64,000 bases of DNA from Streptomyces collinus Tu 365 (GCF_000444875.1 NC_021985.1:620001-684000), one strand, 5' to 3'; positions 1 through 8,732 are shown, counted from the stretch's first letter. Notes: a model not told the origin generated them from the sequence alone. Numbers and translations: made by a program.

Positions 1-492
1 CATGCCGCCCCCCAGCACACCGTGCGGGGCGCGGCCACCGTCGCCGTCACCGATCCCACACCCAGTCCGAGTACGACGGCGGAGAAGCGCAGGTTCGCCA
101 AGACGCGCTTCGTCGCGGACGCCGCGCTGGCTGCCGGCGCGACCTACCAGTGGATCGTCAAGCCGTACAGGGCAGGCAAGTTCAAGAAGGGCGCCCACGG
201 CCGCAGGGTTGCTCTCGTGAAAGGCGCCCTCGCAGGCGCGTTCACGTACAACCGGCTCAAGGCAGCCGTCCGCAACGCCAAGGCCGACCCCGCCCTCTCC
301 AAGGCCCTCGCGCCCCTGAACGCGGGCATCGAGTCCTTGAAGCAGCTGCCGTCGAAACTGCGCAAGGGCAACACCGATGACACCGTCAGCAGTTACAACG
401 ACGTCATCAACAAGGTGAAGGAGGCCGGCAAGAGCGCGGGCGCCGAGGTCAAGGACAAGGTACCCAGCGCATCGCAGCTGACCGGCTCCTGA
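1..492 (+). CDS. Ala/Lys-rich hypothetical protein, 5' end outside window
   Basis: The reading frame is open from the first base, so the N-terminus probably lies upstream. A GTG at 22 would give 156 residues but has no convincing ribosome site. The visible part is rich in Ala, Lys and Ser, with a weakly hydrophobic stretch near VALVKGALAGAFTYNRL (about residues 65-81) and a polar helical C-terminus rich in Lys and Asn. No catalytic motif is visible. It could be a small secreted or membrane-associated protein whose signal peptide is cut off. Function is unknown; only the coding assignment is fairly secure, from codon bias and the stop at 490-492. Confidence 0.6.
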   Translation, partial: HAAPQHTVRGAATVAVTDPTPSPSTTAEKRRFAKTRFVADAALAAGATYQWIVKPYRAGKFKKGAHGRRVALVKGALAGAFTYNRLKAAVRNAKADPALSKALAPLNAGIESLKQLPSKLRKGNTDDTVSSYNDVINKVKEAGKSAGAEVKDKVPSASQLTGS

Positions 493-826
493 GGTTCCGT
501 CACCGGCTGCGGCGCCGATCGGGCTGCGCCCCGGACGAGGGGTGCCGCGGGGCCGAGGCACACGGGAGTCCGGACGTCGTGGCCACTGCACGGGGGCGGC
601 CTCCGCGGCCGGCCGGCATACCGAGCGCGACCCCGATCCCGGCGCTCCCGAGGCCACGCTCGCGGGTGCCTGCTGGACCCGGACCCTCCTGCCGGCACGG
701 ACGGCCCGCGCGGTCGGCGACCGGGCCCGGGTCACGGCCACCGCCTGGCGCGGGTTCTACGGCCCCAAGGCCGGGGGCGTGCGTGGGGCTGTTTTCTGAG
801 AGCCTGGTCACGAGGAGTGGTAGCTC
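493..826. other. Gene-free spacer
   Basis: I see no supported gene here. Short open frames exist on both strands but none has a ribosome site or a recognisable product. The last 20 bases hold the GAGGAG ribosome site of the phosphatase gene that starts at 827. Confidence 0.5.
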
Positions 827-2689
827 ATGACCGGTTCGGGCGGTGAGCGGGATCCCGGCTTCGCGGATGAGGTCCTGCGCGATCTGGGTGCCGGCGTCTT
901 CACCCTGGACCCGGCCGGGCGGATCACCTATGTCAATCCGTGGGCAGAGCGCCTGTTGCGCCGGCCGGTGGCGCGGATGCTGGGGCACGACGCGCACGAC
1001 CTGCTCCATCGCAGCCCCGACGGGAGTCCCGTACCGCGTGAGCGGTGCCTGCTGCGCACTCCCCTGGCCGGGAGCCGGGACGCCGTGGAGGGAAGCGAGG
1101 AGTACTTCCTGCGCGGTGACGGCGTCCTGCTGCCGATCATCTGGTCGGCGACACCCCTCAGGCCCGGGAAGACGTCCGGCGGGGTGGTGATCGTTTTCAG
1201 TGACTTCAGCCTGCACCGTGACGCCGAGGAGCGGGCGATCGCCCACACCGCCGCGCTGGAGGCGCTCACCAACCGGCTGAACCTGCTCGCCGAGGTCTCC
1301 TCGGTGCTGATGTCCACCATGGACGCCATCGCCGCGGCACGTGCGCTGCTCCCCCTGCTGGTGCCGGAACTCGGGCTCTGGGCCGCCGTCGACCTCGTCG
1401 ACGCCCACTCCGGCATCCCGCGGCGCGTCGCGGTGCACAGCCCCGCTCAACCTGACCGTGCCAGGGAACTCACGGGACCGCTGGCCACGGCCCGGCAGCG
1501 GCCGGAGATCATTCACGGTGATCAGCCGGTCCTTTTGGAGGCCGGTCACCTGGTGGACGCGGGTGCGGCGCTCGCGGCCGGCCACCGGATCCTGTTCGAC
1601 CGGCTCGGTGGCCGCTGGGCCACCGCGGTACCCATCCGTTCCCGCCGGCGGTACTACGGGGTGCTGACCGTGGCGCGGGCCGGGGACACCCGTCCGCCGC
1701 CCGAGGGCGAGACGCGGCTGCTCGCGGACATCGGGCGCCGGCTCGCGCTGGTGCTGGACAACAGCCAGCTGTACGAGGAGCAGCGCAACGTCGCGGAGAC
1801 CATGCAACGCCAACTGCTGGCCCCGCTGCCACAGGTCGACCACCTGCGGATGGCCGCCCGCTACCTGCCGGCGCAGCGCGCCATGGAGATCGGCGGGGAC
1901 TGGTACGACGCCTTCCTGCTCGCGGACGGCGTGATGGCCCTGGTGATCGGGGACGTGGTGGGACACGATCTCCAGGCCGCCGTCCACATGGCCGAGGTCC
2001 GCAACATGCTGCGCGCGCTCGCCTGGACCCATGGGGAACCGCCGAGCGTGATCATGCGGCGGCTGGACGAGGCGGTGACGCACACCAGCGACGCGCCGAT
2101 GGCCACGCTGGTCTTCGCCCGCGTCGAAGGTCCCGAGGGAGGACCGTGGCAGCTGCACTGGGTCAACGCCGGCCATCCTCCTCCGCTGCTGATCACCCCT
2201 GAGGGCGACACCCGCTTCCTCACCCGCGGCCACGGGCCGCTGATCGGCATGAGCGCCACCATGCACCTGGGCCTGACCTGGCCGGACGCGCGCGAGGACC
2301 TGCCCGCGCGCTCCACCGTGCTCTTCTACACCGACGGCCTCGTCGAGAGCCGGGAGCGTCCCATCGACGCGGGGATGGCCAGGCTCAGCCACCATGCCGC
2401 CGTCCTCGCCCGGCGACTGCGCACCGGGACCGTCGACGACTTCTGCGACCAGCTTCTTCAACGCCTCGACCCGCGCGGTGACGACACCGCCCTGCTCGCC
2501 CTGCGGCTGCCTCCCGTCGGGGCCGGCACACCGCACGACCACCGCCCGCCGCCACCGCCCCAGAGCGCCCGGAGCCCCGCCGCTCCCGAGCGGGCCGCCC
2601 CCGGCTCACTGCAGGAACAGGCTCCCGTGCGGGACCCCACCCGCGACACCCGCGAGGCGCTGGACCCTCCCCGCACTCCCGACGTATGA
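827..2689 (+). CDS. PAS-GAF-PP2C (RsbU/SpoIIE-type) serine phosphatase
   Basis: Cytosolic sensor phosphatase of 620 residues. A PAS domain covers about residues 10-115 (ends near GHDAHDLLHR), a GAF domain about 140-305, and a PP2C/SpoIIE domain about 330-565. The metal-binding motifs are visible: GGDWYDAF near 354, IGDVVGHDL, FYTDGLVES and DDTALLAL. A Pro-rich tail follows (about 565-620). The start is ATG after GAGGAG. The family dephosphorylates STAS-domain anti-anti-sigma factors in response to a PAS/GAF signal. The signal and partner are unknown here; a STAS protein occurs in the window at 53339 but is not linked. Three more phosphatases of this type are in the window. Confidence 0.9.
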   Translation: MTGSGGERDPGFADEVLRDLGAGVFTLDPAGRITYVNPWAERLLRRPVARMLGHDAHDLLHRSPDGSPVPRERCLLRTPLAGSRDAVEGSEEYFLRGDGVLLPIIWSATPLRPGKTSGGVVIVFSDFSLHRDAEERAIAHTAALEALTNRLNLLAEVSSVLMSTMDAIAAARALLPLLVPELGLWAAVDLVDAHSGIPRRVAVHSPAQPDRARELTGPLATARQRPEIIHGDQPVLLEAGHLVDAGAALAAGHRILFDRLGGRWATAVPIRSRRRYYGVLTVARAGDTRPPPEGETRLLADIGRRLALVLDNSQLYEEQRNVAETMQRQLLAPLPQVDHLRMAARYLPAQRAMEIGGDWYDAFLLADGVMALVIGDVVGHDLQAAVHMAEVRNMLRALAWTHGEPPSVIMRRLDEAVTHTSDAPMATLVFARVEGPEGGPWQLHWVNAGHPPPLLITPEGDTRFLTRGHGPLIGMSATMHLGLTWPDAREDLPARSTVLFYTDGLVESRERPIDAGMARLSHHAAVLARRLRTGTVDDFCDQLLQRLDPRGDDTALLALRLPPVGAGTPHDHRPPPPPQSARSPAAPERAAPGSLQEQAPVRDPTRDTREALDPPRTPDV

Positions 2690-2774
2690 CGGGGAGGGGC
2701 GAGCGGGTCGGCGAGGCGGTCGCGGCCGAACGGTCCGGGGAAAATTGCCGACGCGTTCGCAGAATCGTCTACGC

Positions 2775-2793
2775 TGTCATCGAACGGATGACG
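2775..2793. promoter_or_regulatory. RheA-type operator, copy 1
   Basis: Inverted repeat TGTCATC-N5-GATGACG, 44 bases before the RheA-like gene. It differs by one base from TGTCATC-N5-GATGACA, the RheA operator I recall for Streptomyces albus hsp18. It supports autoregulation of the downstream gene. Confidence 0.7.
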
Positions 2794-2801
2794 AACCGCA
2801 G

Positions 2802-2820
2802 GGTCATCCAGGCGATGACG
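2802..2820. promoter_or_regulatory. RheA-type operator, copy 2
   Basis: A second inverted repeat, GGTCATC-N5-GATGACG, centred 27 bp downstream of the first. It ends 16 bases before the start codon at 2837 and would overlap the early transcript or promoter. Two copies in tandem suggest cooperative repressor binding. Confidence 0.65.
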
Positions 2821-2836
2821 AAATCGAGGAGGTGCC

Positions 2837-3526
2837 ATGCCGACAGCGGACCGACCGGACCGAACGGACACAGACGCCGCCGACCCCGCCGACCGCCTCG
2901 ACACCCGGGGCCCGGCGTCGTTCCTCGCTGCCGCGGCGGCCCTGGAGGCCATAGACGACGCGCTGCGGACCGCCCAGCGGCAGGCGCCCGGTGCTTCCAC
3001 CGTGTCCGGCGCCTCCGCCCCGTCCGGGAACGGCCCGGAACGGGCCCTGGCCTCCTTGCTGCTGCTGCGTCACGTCCGTGAGCAGCTCGCCGGCTGGGAG
3101 ACCGGTCTGATCGAGACCGCCCGCGACGCGGGTGCCAGCTGGGCCGACCTCGCCCAGCCGCTCGGCGTCGCCAGCCGTCAGGCCGCCGAACGCCGCTACC
3201 TTCGCAACCGGCCCGGCCCCGCCGGAACCACCGGCGAACAGCGCGTACAGGCGACCCGCGAACACCGCGCCGCCCAGCGCAGTACCAGCGCCTGGGCCCG
3301 GAGCAACGCGGCCGACCTGCGCCGGATCGCCGGCCAGATCACCGCGCTCACCGATCTCCCGGCCGCCGCCCGCCGTCCGGTGCGCGCACTCGACGCGGCC
3401 CTCGGCCAGGACGATCCCGCCGCACTCGTCGCCCCCCTGAACGCCGCCCGGCCCCACTTGGGGGCTCACCCCGACCTCGCCGCCCGACTCGACGCCCTCT
3501 CGACGCCGGCGACCGACCCCGGTTAG
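2837..3526 (+). CDS. RheA-like HSP18/heat-shock transcriptional regulator
   Basis: A 229-residue soluble protein resembling the Streptomyces 'HSP18 transcriptional regulator' (RheA-like) group. The N-terminal tail is acidic and Asp-rich. A helical region contains ASWADLAQPLGVASRQAAER (about 98-117), which looks like a helix-turn-helix of the sigma-70 region 4/AsnC kind. The C-terminal half is Ala/Leu-rich and helical. Start: ATG after GAGGAGGTGCC. Two RheA-type inverted repeats lie just upstream and htpG lies downstream, both consistent with a thermosensing repressor. No hsp18 gene is in the window. The family assignment is from memory of the protein pattern plus the operators; the DNA-binding role is inferred. 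Confidence 0.65.
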   Translation: MPTADRPDRTDTDAADPADRLDTRGPASFLAAAAALEAIDDALRTAQRQAPGASTVSGASAPSGNGPERALASLLLLRHVREQLAGWETGLIETARDAGASWADLAQPLGVASRQAAERRYLRNRPGPAGTTGEQRVQATREHRAAQRSTSAWARSNAADLRRIAGQITALTDLPAAARRPVRALDAALGQDDPAALVAPLNAARPHLGAHPDLAARLDALSTPATDPG

Positions 3527-3535
3527 CCGACGGCG

Positions 3536-3565
3536 GCGGGGGCGGGGCCGAGGCGACGCCCCCGC
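3536..3565 (+). terminator. Hairpin terminator after the RheA-like gene
   Basis: Perfect 9-bp stem (GCGGGGGCG at 3536-3544, CGCCCCCGC at 3557-3565) with a 12-base loop, followed by a T-containing tract. It separates the regulator from htpG, implying that htpG has its own promoter. Confidence 0.55.
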
Positions 3566-3603
3566 TCTTCACGTCCGACGTTGTTTTCACTGACTGAGCC
3601 AGT

Positions 3604-3623
3604 TGTCCGGTTGTCCGATGACA
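3604..3623. promoter_or_regulatory. Imperfect RheA-like site before htpG
   Basis: The right half-site GATGACA (3617-3623) is exact and lies 23 bases before the htpG start. The left part, TGTCCGG (3604-3610), matches only its first four bases and the spacer is six bases rather than five. It may bring htpG under the same repressor, but it is weak evidence alone. Confidence 0.35.
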
Positions 3624-3646
3624 GGTCCTGAGAGGTATACGCGAAC

Positions 3647-5599
3647 ATGCCAGCCGAAACTTTCGAGTTCCAGGTCGAGGCCCGTCAGCTGCTGCAGCTG
3701 ATGATCCACTCCGTCTACTCGAACAAGGACGTCTTCCTCCGCGAGCTCGTCTCCAACGCCTCCGACGCGCTGGACAAGCTGCGCCTCGAGAAGCTGCGGG
3801 ACGACTCCCTCGACGCCGACGTGTCCGACCTGCACATCGAGCTCGATGCCGACAAGGACGCCCGTACCCTCACCGTGCGCGACAACGGCATCGGCATGTC
3901 CTACGACGAGGTCGGGCAGCTGATCGGCACGATCGCCCACTCGGGCACCGCCCAGTTCCTCCAGGAACTGCGGGAGGCCAAGGAGGAGGCGAAGGAAGGA
4001 GCCGAGGAGGGGCTCATCGGCCAGTTCGGCGTCGGCTTCTACTCCGGCTTCATGGTGGCGGACGCCGTGACCCTGGTGACGCGGCGCGCCGGGGAGAGCG
4101 AGGGCACCCGCTGGACGTCACGCGGTGAGGGCACGTACACGCTGGAGAAGGTCGCCGACGCACCGCAGGGCACCTCGGTCACCCTCCACCTCAAGCCGGC
4201 CGACCCGGACAACCAGCTGCACGACTACACGTCCCCGTACAAGATCCGGGAGATCGTCAAGCGGTACTCGGACTTCATCACCTGGCCCATCCGCATGACG
4301 CCCGAGGGCACGGGCCCGGACGGCGAAGGCTCGCAGGACCAGGACCAGGACCAGGGCCAGGAGCAGGCGGCGCCCGCGCCGGAGACGCTGAACTCCATGA
4401 AGGCCCTGTGGGCGCGCTCCCGGGACGAGGTGTCCGAGGAGGAGTACCACGAGCTGTACAAGCACGTCGGGCACGACTGGCGCGACCCGATGGAGACGAT
4501 CCGGCTCCAGGCGGAAGGCACCTTCGAGTACCAGGCGCTGCTGTTCCTGCCCGCGCACGCCCCCTTCGACCTGTTCAACCGCGACTACCGGCGTGGGCTG
4601 CAGCTCTATGTCCGGCGGGTGCTCATCATGGAGGACTGCGAGGCGCTGCTGCCGCCGTACCTCCGCTTCGTCAAGGGCGTCGTCGACGCGGCGGACCTCT
4701 CGCTGAACGTCTCCCGCGAGATCCTTCAGCAGGACCGTCACATCGACATGATCCGCCGTCGCCTGACGAAGAAGGTCATCTCCACCGTCAAGGACATGAT
4801 GGCCAAGAACCCGGACCGCTACGCCGCGTTCTGGCGGGAGTTCGGCACCGTCCTGAAGGAGGGGCTGGTCACCGACCCGGAGAACCGCGACGCCCTCCTC
4901 GCCGTGGCGTCCTTCGGGAGCACCCACCACGACAGCGAGCAGACGACGCTCAAGCAGTACCTGGAGCGGATGAAGGACGGGCAGGAGGACATCTACTACC
5001 TGACCGGCGAGTCCCGGCAGAGCATCGAGAACTCCCCGCACATGGAGGCGTTCCGGGACCGCGGCATCGAGGTGCTGCTGCTCACCGACCCCGTCGACGA
5101 GGTCTGGGCCGACGCCGTCGGCACGTTCGAGGGGAAGAACCTGCGGTCCGTCGCCAAGGGCCGCATCGACCTCGACGCCGAGGACACGGAAGCGTCCGAG
5201 GACGAGCAGAAGAAGCAGGGCGAGGAGTACGCCGGGCTTCTCGGCTGGATGACGGAGCAGTTGGGGGAGGACGTCAAGGAGGTCCGTCTGTCGTCAAGGC
5301 TGACCGTCTCCCCCGCCTGCGTGGTGTCCGACGCCGACGACCTGACCCCGGCGCTGGAGAACATGTACCGCGCGATGGGCCAGGAGGTGCCCCGCGCCAA
5401 GCGGATCCTGGAACTCAACGCCCAGCACCAGCTGGTGAAGGGCCTCAACCAGGCCTACGCGGAACGCGAGGACCACACGGCGCTCGCGGAGACCGCCGAG
5501 CTCCTGTACGGCCTGGCCGTACTCGCCGAGGGCGGCCAGCCGAAGGAGCCGGCGCGGTTCGTCAAGCTGATGGCGGACCGTCTGCAGCGCGCGCTGTAG
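3647..5599 (+). CDS. htpG: Molecular chaperone HtpG (Hsp90)
   Basis: Cytosolic ATP-dependent Hsp90 chaperone, 650 residues, full length for the family. The GHKL ATP-binding domain is N-terminal, with [17 protein letters not shown] (about 28-44), DNGIGMS and [14 protein letters not shown]. The middle domain follows from about residue 240, and the C-terminal dimerisation domain includes [18 protein letters not shown]. An Asp/Gln-rich linker ([10 protein letters not shown], about 228-237) sits where eukaryotic Hsp90 has its charged linker; most bacterial HtpG proteins have a shorter one. The position downstream of a heat-shock-type regulator with two operators suggests heat-inducible control. 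Confidence 0.95.
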
Positions 5600-5628
5600 C
5601 CGGGTAGGCCGACGTCGGCGCGGCAGTT

Positions 5629-5661
5629 GCCCAGGTCAGCGGTGTCAGCGCTGACCTGGGC
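5629..5661 (+). terminator. htpG terminator
   Basis: Perfect 13-bp stem (GCCCAGGTCAGCG at 5629-5641 and its complement at 5649-5661) with a 7-base loop, 30 bases after the htpG stop. The rest of the gap to 5823 holds nothing I can support. Confidence 0.7.
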
Positions 5662-5823
5662 GGGCCTGCTGGCCGCGGCCCAGCGGGTCCCGTCGCCGTT
5701 CCCGGCGCGGGCGGGCGCGGCGGTGATCGGAACTGTCAGCAGCGCCGCCACGCACTACACGGCGCCACAGGACAGCCGCGGGGAACTGCTCTGCCACGAC
5801 GAGACGTTTTCCCTGAGGGGCGC

Positions 5824-6192
5824 CTAGTGGGTGAGGGGACCGGTCGCCAGCCAGGCGGTCACGGCCGCGGTGGCCGCGAGGGCGATGTTGAGTGCGATCC
5901 GGCGGTCCTCGCCCGTCAGGTGGACGGCCATGGCACCGGTCTGCAGGAGGACGAAGCCGAGGGCGGCGGCCGGCGCCGACGCGGGCGCGACGCCGGTCAA
6001 GGGCGGCAGGACCAGACCGGTCGCGCCGAGTATCTCGACCGCTCCCAGCGCCCTGACGGCGGGCAGCGGCACGCGGTCGACCCAGGCCATCATCGGCCGG
6101 AGCCGGTCACGGGTGCGGATGACCTTCAGCGTCCCGGCGTAGAGGTAGAACAGGGCGAGGAGTCCCGCGACGATCCAGTAGGCGATGTTCAT
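5824..6192 (-). CDS. DoxX family membrane protein
   Basis: A 122-residue integral membrane protein with four hydrophobic segments: WIVAGLLALFYLYAGTLKVI (about 6-25), then about 43-60, 70-90 and 100-118. The pattern fits DoxX/DoxX-like proteins, which are small four-helix proteins tied to thiol redox balance or quinone metabolism in some bacteria. It starts 20 bases after the cupin gene on the same strand, so the two likely form an operon controlled by the divergent LysR regulator. The substrate is unknown. The DoxX call rests on size, topology and the YLYAGTLK motif. Confidence 0.75.
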   Translation of the reverse strand: MNIAYWIVAGLLALFYLYAGTLKVIRTRDRLRPMMAWVDRVPLPAVRALGAVEILGATGLVLPPLTGVAPASAPAAALGFVLLQTGAMAVHLTGEDRRIALNIALAATAAVTAWLATGPLTH

Positions 6193-6212
6193 CGTTCCGG
6201 TTCCCGTCGGCT

Positions 6213-6767
6213 TCAGGTGAGGCCGGGGGCGGGCTCGGTCGCGTAGCGGCTCATCGCGTCGGCGTTGGCCCGTGGCGTCAGCGGCCGGCCGTCGGCGAGC
6301 ACTTCCTGGAGGTCGCGGAAGTACTGCACGTACAGGTCGGGGGTGAAGGTGCTGAGCATGACGGCGGGTTCGTCGGACGGGTTGGCGAAGGTGTGCGGGG
6401 TACCGGGCGGGACCATCACGAGCGTGCCCGCGGAGGCGTCGTACTCCTCGTTCCCGACGGTGAACCGTACGGTTCCGGAAAGGATGTAGAAGCCCTCGTC
6501 GTGCCGGGCGTGGCGGTGCTGCGGCGGCCCCTGGGTGTGCGGCGCGAGCACGGACTCGGCGATCGCGAGGCGGTGCCCGGTGTGACTGCCGTCCTCCAGG
6601 ACGCGCATACGCGTGGGGCCCAGAACGATCGTCTCGCCGCCGCCGGGGCCCACCACCGACACGCCCGGGGAGGTCTGCGAATAGTGGGTCTGTGATCGGT
6701 CCTTCGGTGGTTCGTCGGTCTGCCGAGCGTCGGTCTGCGGCTGGGCGGCTTTCGCTTCTTCGGTCAT
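6213..6767 (-). CDS. Cupin domain protein
   Basis: A 184-residue protein with one cupin barrel. The metal-binding motif 1 is PPQHRHARHDEGFYILSG (about 78-95), with His residues and a Glu in the expected spacing; motif 2 is PPGTPHTFAN (about 118-127). The N-terminal 40 residues are polar and probably disordered. ATG at 6767 is chosen over an upstream GTG because the longer form would run into the LysR promoter. It is divergent from the LysR gene across a palindromic operator and is followed by DoxX. Likely a small-molecule dioxygenase, isomerase or sensor; the reaction cannot be told from sequence. Confidence 0.8.
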   Translation of the reverse strand: MTEEAKAAQPQTDARQTDEPPKDRSQTHYSQTSPGVSVVGPGGGETIVLGPTRMRVLEDGSHTGHRLAIAESVLAPHTQGPPQHRHARHDEGFYILSGTVRFTVGNEEYDASAGTLVMVPPGTPHTFANPSDEPAVMLSTFTPDLYVQYFRDLQEVLADGRPLTPRANADAMSRYATEPAPGLT

Positions 6768-6823
6768 GTGCACGAGTCCACCGCCACGGTCCCGCTCCTG
6801 TCCAAGACCCGTTCCGCGAGGCC

Positions 6824-6840
6824 GATACCCGCTGGGTATC
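6824..6840. promoter_or_regulatory. LysR-box palindrome between cupin and LysR genes
   Basis: Perfect inverted repeat GATACCC-GCT-GGGTATC ending 8 bases before the LysR start at 6849. It contains ATAC-N7-GTAT and so fits the T-N11-A rule for LysR binding sites. It is the likely autoregulatory site and the site that activates the cupin-doxX pair. Confidence 0.7.
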
Positions 6841-6848
6841 GTCGCAGG

Positions 6849-7700
6849 GTGGAGCTGCGGACCTTGCGTTACTTCGTGGCCGTCGCCGAAGAACTCCACT
6901 TCGGCCGGGCCGCCACTCGGCTGCACATGAGTCAGCCGCCGCTGAGCCGGGCGATCAAGCGGCTGGAGGCCGACATCGGGGCGCCCCTCTTCGACCGCGC
7001 ACCCACCGGCGTCACGCTTACGCCGGTAGGCGCGGTGCTCCTCGACGAGGCGCGGGCCCTGCTCGACCACGCCGAGCGGGTCCGGGTACGCGTCGGTGCG
7101 GCGGCCGGCGACACGCGCATCACGGTCGGCATCCTGGGCGACGGCACCGACCCGGGGGTGTCAAGGCTGGCCGCCGCCTACCGCCGTGACCACCCCGGTG
7201 TCGACATCCGCGTCCGCGACGCCGACCTGACCGACCCGACGTGCGGGCTGCGCGCCGGAACTGTCGACATCGCCCTGACCCGCGCGCCGTTCGACGAGAC
7301 GGCGCTGACGGTGCGCACGCTGCGGGCCGATCCGGTCGGCGTGGTCCTGCGCGCCGACGATCCGCTCGCCGGCCGCGACCGGCTGCGGCTGGCCGAGCTG
7401 AGCGACCGCCGCTGGTTCCAGTTCCCTGAGGGCACCGATCCCGTGTGGCAGGCCTACTGGAACGGCGGCACCCGGCGCGAGGGTCCGGTGGTGCGCGCCG
7501 TCCAGGAGTGCCTGCAGGCCGTGCTGTGGAACGGCACCGTGGGCCTTGCTCCGCTCGGCCACGACCTGCCGGGCGAACTGGCCGTCGTGCCGCTGACCGA
7601 CATGGCCCCGAGTCGAGTGGTCGCGGTGTGGAACGAGGGTGACACCAACCCGCTGATCCGGTCCCTCGTCGAGATCGCCACGGCGGCGTACCGGCGCTGA
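6849..7700 (+). CDS. LysR family transcriptional regulator
   Basis: A 283-residue DNA-binding regulator. The N-terminal winged helix-turn-helix is typical: LRTLRYFVAVAEELHFGRAA (about 3-22) then SQPPLSRAIKRLEADIGAPLF. The C-terminal two-lobed substrate-binding domain covers about 90-280. The GTG at 6849 is chosen because the LysR domain begins there; an in-frame ATG at 6768 would add 27 unrelated residues across the operator. It is divergent from the cupin-doxX pair, which it probably activates in response to a small inducer. The inducer is not predictable. Confidence 0.9.
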   Translation: MELRTLRYFVAVAEELHFGRAATRLHMSQPPLSRAIKRLEADIGAPLFDRAPTGVTLTPVGAVLLDEARALLDHAERVRVRVGAAAGDTRITVGILGDGTDPGVSRLAAAYRRDHPGVDIRVRDADLTDPTCGLRAGTVDIALTRAPFDETALTVRTLRADPVGVVLRADDPLAGRDRLRLAELSDRRWFQFPEGTDPVWQAYWNGGTRREGPVVRAVQECLQAVLWNGTVGLAPLGHDLPGELAVVPLTDMAPSRVVAVWNEGDTNPLIRSLVEIATAAYRR

Positions 7701-7746
7701 GCACGGCCGCCGCTGCGGCTCCGCCGGATCCTCCGAGACACCGACT

Positions 7747-8051
7747 GAACGCGGAATCGACTGGGCCGACGGGGCGACCTCGCCGCCGCGTACCGTCTGT
7801 TCCTTCCCGAACGGCGTGCCCATGGGCGCACCCCGGACGTCACCGGCCCGTTGTCGTACGAGGACATGGCCGCGACCGCGCTCTACCGGGCCGTCCCCGG
7901 CTCCCAACTGGCCGTCGTTCCCGGCGCCTCGCATCTCGTACCGCTGGAGAAGCCGGCTCTCGTGAACCGGCTGATCCTGGATCACCTCGGGCAGGAGGCG
8001 ACGGAGACGATGATGCCCATCCGGCGGGTGGGACGACCGGCCGTCCCCTGA
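7747..8051 (+). pseudogene. Alpha/beta hydrolase C-terminal remnant
   Basis: Frame open from 7747 after an in-frame TGA. It encodes only the last part of an alpha/beta hydrolase: GDLAAAYRLFLPERRAHG, then VTGPLSYEDM, then LAVVPGASHLVPLEKPALVN, which carries the catalytic-His signature (PGASH) near the C-terminus. The nucleophile GxSxG and the N-terminal core are missing, so it is a truncated gene. An internal start near 7851 would give 66 residues but no functional enzyme. Confidence 0.6.
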
Positions 8052-8112
8052 GGACGGAGGGCGGCGGCCCCGTTCGCGCGGTCGTGCGTCGGGACCGACC
8101 GCGGTCGGGGCG

Positions 8113-8490
8113 TCAGGTGGCGGTGGGCCAGGTCCGCAGGAGGGCGGCGATCCTGCCGACGGTGCAGGCGGGGTCCAGGAGGAGATCCTTGAGGGCGATC
8201 GCGTGCTCCCGGGCGGGCTTGACGGAGATACCGGCCGCTTCGAGGTACATCACGCCGGTGGCGGCGGCGACGGCGAGGTTGGAGCGTTCCAGCCAACGGC
8301 ACCGGCCCATGGTGTGGACCAGGGCGGCGGCCTTGGCGTAGGGGCCGTCGTAGACGGGCTGCTCGAACAGCTCGGCCCGGTGGCGCGCGACCGCCGACAC
8401 GGGGACGCCGTAGTCGTCGGGGGCCGGATCGTCCGCCCCGGCGGCCTCGGCGACCTGCAAAATCCAGGGAACGTCGATGTGCAGCTCCAT
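8113..8490 (-). CDS. Fic/Doc-like toxin component
   Basis: A 125-residue protein resembling the 'Fic family toxin' partner common in Streptomyces. The helical core has AAALVHTMGRCRWLERSNLA (about 53-72), which aligns with the Doc/Fic signature HxFx(D/E)GN(K/R)R but keeps only the His and a displaced R/N pattern. The canonical phosphate-binding GNKR is absent. Its start overlaps the antitoxin stop as TGATG, so the two are translationally coupled. Doc phosphorylates EF-Tu and other Fic proteins AMPylate targets; whether this degenerate motif is active is unknown. Confidence 0.7.
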   Translation of the reverse strand: MELHIDVPWILQVAEAAGADDPAPDDYGVPVSAVARHRAELFEQPVYDGPYAKAAALVHTMGRCRWLERSNLAVAAATGVMYLEAAGISVKPAREHAIALKDLLLDPACTVGRIAALLRTWPTAT

Positions 8491-8729
8491 CAGGCGGCGT
8501 TCGCTCCCCGCGGCGTCCGCTCTGCCTGTTCCGCCTCGTCGAAGACAGTCTGGTGCTCGGCCAGGAAGCGGGCAGCCGCGTCCACCGCACGGGCGCGCAG
8601 GCCGCTGGCGTCGTCCTGCACCAGTCTGGCCAGGTAGTCCCCGATGCTCAGCCCCAGGTCGGCGGCGCGCCTCTTCGCGAGTTCCGCCACGTCCTGATCC
8701 ACCCGCGCACCCAGCTGTGTCTTCGCCAT
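8490..8729 (-). CDS. Antitoxin of the Fic/Doc-like module
   Basis: A 79-residue protein beginning MAKTQLGARVDQDVAELAKR, a ribbon-helix-helix-like N-terminus for DNA binding, followed by a charged helical C-terminus that probably wraps the toxin. ATG 8729 is chosen from the RHH pattern; an in-frame ATG at 8762 would translate through the operator palindrome. No Shine-Dalgarno lies between the palindrome and the ATG, so translation may be leaderless or start within the palindrome. It precedes and overlaps the toxin gene. It probably represses its own operon through the 26-bp palindrome. Confidence 0.7.
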   Translation of the reverse strand: MAKTQLGARVDQDVAELAKRRAADLGLSIGDYLARLVQDDASGLRARAVDAAARFLAEHQTVFDEAEQAERTPRGANAA

Positions 8730-8732
8730 ACG

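Noticed and set aside
500..2542. A 680-codon antisense frame over the first phosphatase
   Set aside because: Shadow of a GC-rich gene without its own start signals.
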